NCBI GenBank assembly: GCA_047495785.1
Contig: JBLDXI010000003.1
Span: 3,348,001 to 3,412,000, forward strand
Source of the DNA: Lepidodermella squamata
Taxonomy: Eukaryota > Gastrotricha
Length of the DNA: 64,000 nt
Reading direction: 5' to 3'
Under the pieces are notes generated by a model. That model made no database searches. It had not been told where the DNA came from and was given only the letters and a program-made list of their open reading frames with translations. This document shows positions 61,801 to 64,000 of the stretch, piece by piece. The position numbers and the translations under genes were made by a program. Every line of letters begins with the position of its first letter. Within the stretch, counting starts at the first letter, position 1.

Positions 61801-64000
61801 CAGAAGTTTCCTTTGCCCTCGAGATCAGTCAGCATACACCATCCGCGATGGAAGGCCCAACAACTCGACAAGATGATTACAAAAAGTCGACACAAAAACG
61901 TTACGATATCACGACATCTGACCCTGCTGGTTCGCAAGCCACTGCTGATTTCAAGTCGATAAAGTCTGAAAATTTGGCTAAGACGACCGCTTTCAGTATC
62001 TATCCTGCAAGCTCTTCTACTGAAAAATCAAACAAAGATGTCACGTTATCTGGGGAATGGAAATGGACATCTCCCGATTTGATATCTCAATCTACAAAAT
62101 CGTCGACTGGAAAAACGCCAGCCTTTGTTTCTGAATCAGGAAGGTCAGGAACTCCGAGCGATCATACTTCCTATCACGAATCAACTTTACCTGCTTCAAA
62201 ATTGAAGACAGAAGTTTCCTTTGCTCACGTGACAAGTCAGCAAACACCATCCGCGAATGTTGGCCCAACAACTCGACAAGATAATTACAAAAAGTCGACA
62301 CCAAAACGCTACGATATTACGACTTCTGACCAACCTTCTCGTACGCAAGTCTCTACTGGGCATGATTTAAAGTCGACGAGGTCCGAAAGCTTAGCTAAAA
62401 CAACCGCTTTTAGTGCATATCCATCGAGTTATTTCGCTGAAAAGTCGAGCATTGATTTCACGTTATCTAGGGAATTGAAATGGACATCTTCAAGGTCTGA
62501 TTACCCTTGGCCTTCAAGCGCCAGCCCGAGTGGTGGCACGAGAAAAGATAACGAGAGTTCTTTGACGTCTGTGAAGCAAGGAAATGAGCTTGGATTCAAC
62601 ACGACCCAATCTACACTGGATTCATCTCTTACTCAGAATGGCAAAGTCACATCGGCGACTGAATCGGGAAAGTACACTGAACCTTCTAAACTTTCGTCAG
62701 TTGACAAAGGTTGGATTGGTTCAACTACTGATTCAAAATCCGATCTTTCAAGTACTGCCAAGCTTCCAAATAGGACAGAAAGTCGCCCTGAGACTTTGTA
62801 CTCTGCGACGCAAATAATTCCCAACCTAAAAGGAAGCTCCACTTTAGGTCCAGCCCATACTGGAAAACCGGAGGGAAGCGATTCATCGCCGCGAAAGATC
62901 ACTGAAACCAGCACTGTTCAGTCCATCTTGTACTCGTCTTTGCCTAGTGTCGTTAAAGTCAGCTTTGCGACTAGTTCAAGAGGCAGCACCAAATCTTCGA
63001 GACCTCAGTCAGCTGAAAATCGATGGACTACAGCAATTGCTGTGGATACAAAAGTGCCGTTTGGGTCTAGTACTGTCGACCTTCCTGGTCGTTCAGAAAG
63101 TTCTGATCGATCCCAAAAACTTTCGACCGCGCCTCTGCCATTTTCCTACGGAAGAAGAAGCTCCACTCCAGGTGCTTCCAGCCATATCTGGACGGATAAA
63201 ATAGCCGAGGTCACTTCGTCGTCGATCAAAAGGGGTAATAATGAATTTAGCAGCACTCAATCTGTACCACTCTCATCTTTACTTCAAACAGGCGATGTCA
63301 CTCCTGTGGTTGATAGCAGCCAACCTTCGAGATTTCATTCAGTTGATGATAGATTGGTCACTTCAACCACCAAATCAAAATCGGAATTGTTTCTTTCGAG
63401 TACTGTCCATCCTGGTAGTCTGTTGAGCAGTTCGCACAGTGAAACTTTTTCCTCTTCCACTCCGAAACTCATCAAGGAAATAGAAAGCTCTACTGATACT
63501 GGCTTCAGTCGGATCCAGATTTCAACCACAACCAATGAGGCGAACCATTCCCTTGTGAAAACCGAGTTGATCGGGTCGACCCGAGCTTCGAAAGATTCAT
63601 CAGTTTCATCTAGTGGCTCCTCAATCTCACCCTTGGGATCTTCAAGAAAGGACCTTGCAGCAACGACTGAAAAATCACGGCAAGATCTAGGTCTGAGCAC
63701 TCCAGGCAGAAGTCAAACCCCTAGTCTTGCTACGAGTGGATCCTCTCAGGAGCCATTGGGGGGAACCACCGTTCAGATTGATGTGAAATTTTCCTCGACC
63801 GGGAACCGATATACAGCCATTACTCCAGAATCTGGTCAATCGACTTCGCCTATCGATTCAACTCATTCAAGTCATCTTTCTAAGATCCAACCAAGTCAAA
63901 TACTTTCCACAGCGATGACTGGTAGAAAAGGTTCGAGCATCTCACCTGGCTCGAATGATGGCTTATCCACCGCCTCCGTCGCTACAGGTGGAGAAGGTTC
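58870..64000 (+). CDS. secreted C-type lectin with WSC-like insert and mucin stalk (3' end outside window)
   Basis: Exons 58870-59388, 59441-60099 and 60152 onward are open for at least 1,675 aa with no stop before the window ends. An upstream in-frame ATG at 58840 is possible; 58870 gives a better signal peptide (about 1-29). The first C-type lectin domain starts at CPGEE...FCYQV. After WRWVNDGDL it is interrupted by a Cys-rich stretch with the WSC pattern (ENCLNACMARRKNYAYF then QQCYCSDLW). It resumes at IYDNWASDRP and closes with WVDKICSTFQPFLCQ. A second, uninterrupted lectin domain follows (CSNRFCYAV to AFVCSC), with WIGAR and NWSG but no classical EPN or QPD sugar-binding triplet. Then comes a Ser/Thr-rich mucin-like region of >1,200 residues. 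Likely a secreted or anchored coat protein. Confidence 0.85.
61692..62500 (+). repeat. two 405-bp repeats in the mucin stalk
   Basis: The segment beginning KSST (DNA AAATCGTCGACTG) at 61692 recurs at 62097. Each unit encodes about 135 residues with shared blocks such as SDHTSY, STLPASKL, EVSFA, GPTTRQD and KRYDITTSD, followed by a conserved W-rich end (KWTS). Confidence 0.85.

Overview
The window is nuclear DNA of an invertebrate animal. Coding runs are split by short AT-rich GT-AG introns (about 48 nt to 2 kb). The gene families are metazoan: VIT/VWA proteins, animal-type threonine dehydrogenase, a class A GPCR, LicD/fukutin-like proteins, C-type lectins and a Jockey-like LINE. I cannot name the phylum from the sequence. 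All exon structures below were built by hand from splice consensus plus closure of the reading frame; each multi-exon model sums to a multiple of three.

Layout. 1-38: 3' half of a tRNA, probably Arg. 0.7-10.0 kb, plus strand: two tandem secreted VWA5A-like genes; the third intron of the first holds a 1.7 kb transposon with a 9-bp target duplication. 10.3-11.3 kb: L-threonine 3-dehydrogenase. 12.9-15.0 kb: a GPCR with a very long second extracellular loop. 15.1-39.5 kb, minus strand: the most unusual part, seven consecutive genes (called A to G here) for secreted, low-complexity, mostly Lys/Arg/Pro/Ser-rich proteins. Every one starts with a 46-52 nt signal-peptide exon ending in a phase-1 intron. 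They include a protein of about 1,791 aa built on a 20-residue repeat (gene C), a 909-aa protein grown by tandem duplication of phase 1-1 exons carrying an H-x-x-C-[KR]-S-H-E module (gene D), and two polyglutamine proteins (E, G). Several share an N-terminal K-W-N-R-W-W-like motif and/or a C-terminal basic amphipathic segment.

40.0-44.8 and 55.0-57.5 kb, minus strand: two paralogues joining a catalytically dead trypsin-like domain to ankyrin repeats. Between them lie a gene with two LicD domains in tandem, the first apparently inactive (46.4-48.9 kb), and an apparently intact two-ORF LINE (49.5-54.0 kb). 58.9-64 kb, plus strand: a secreted C-type lectin protein with a WSC-like insert inside the first lectin domain and a Ser/Thr-rich mucin stalk that is still open at the window edge.

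Functionally the region is dominated by secretory and extracellular products. The seven-gene cluster looks like a fast-evolving family for a glue, slime, coat or defensive secretion; that role is inference. Small non-autonomous transposons with 9-bp duplications and arrays of element-specific subterminal motifs recur in introns and gaps and are described separately.
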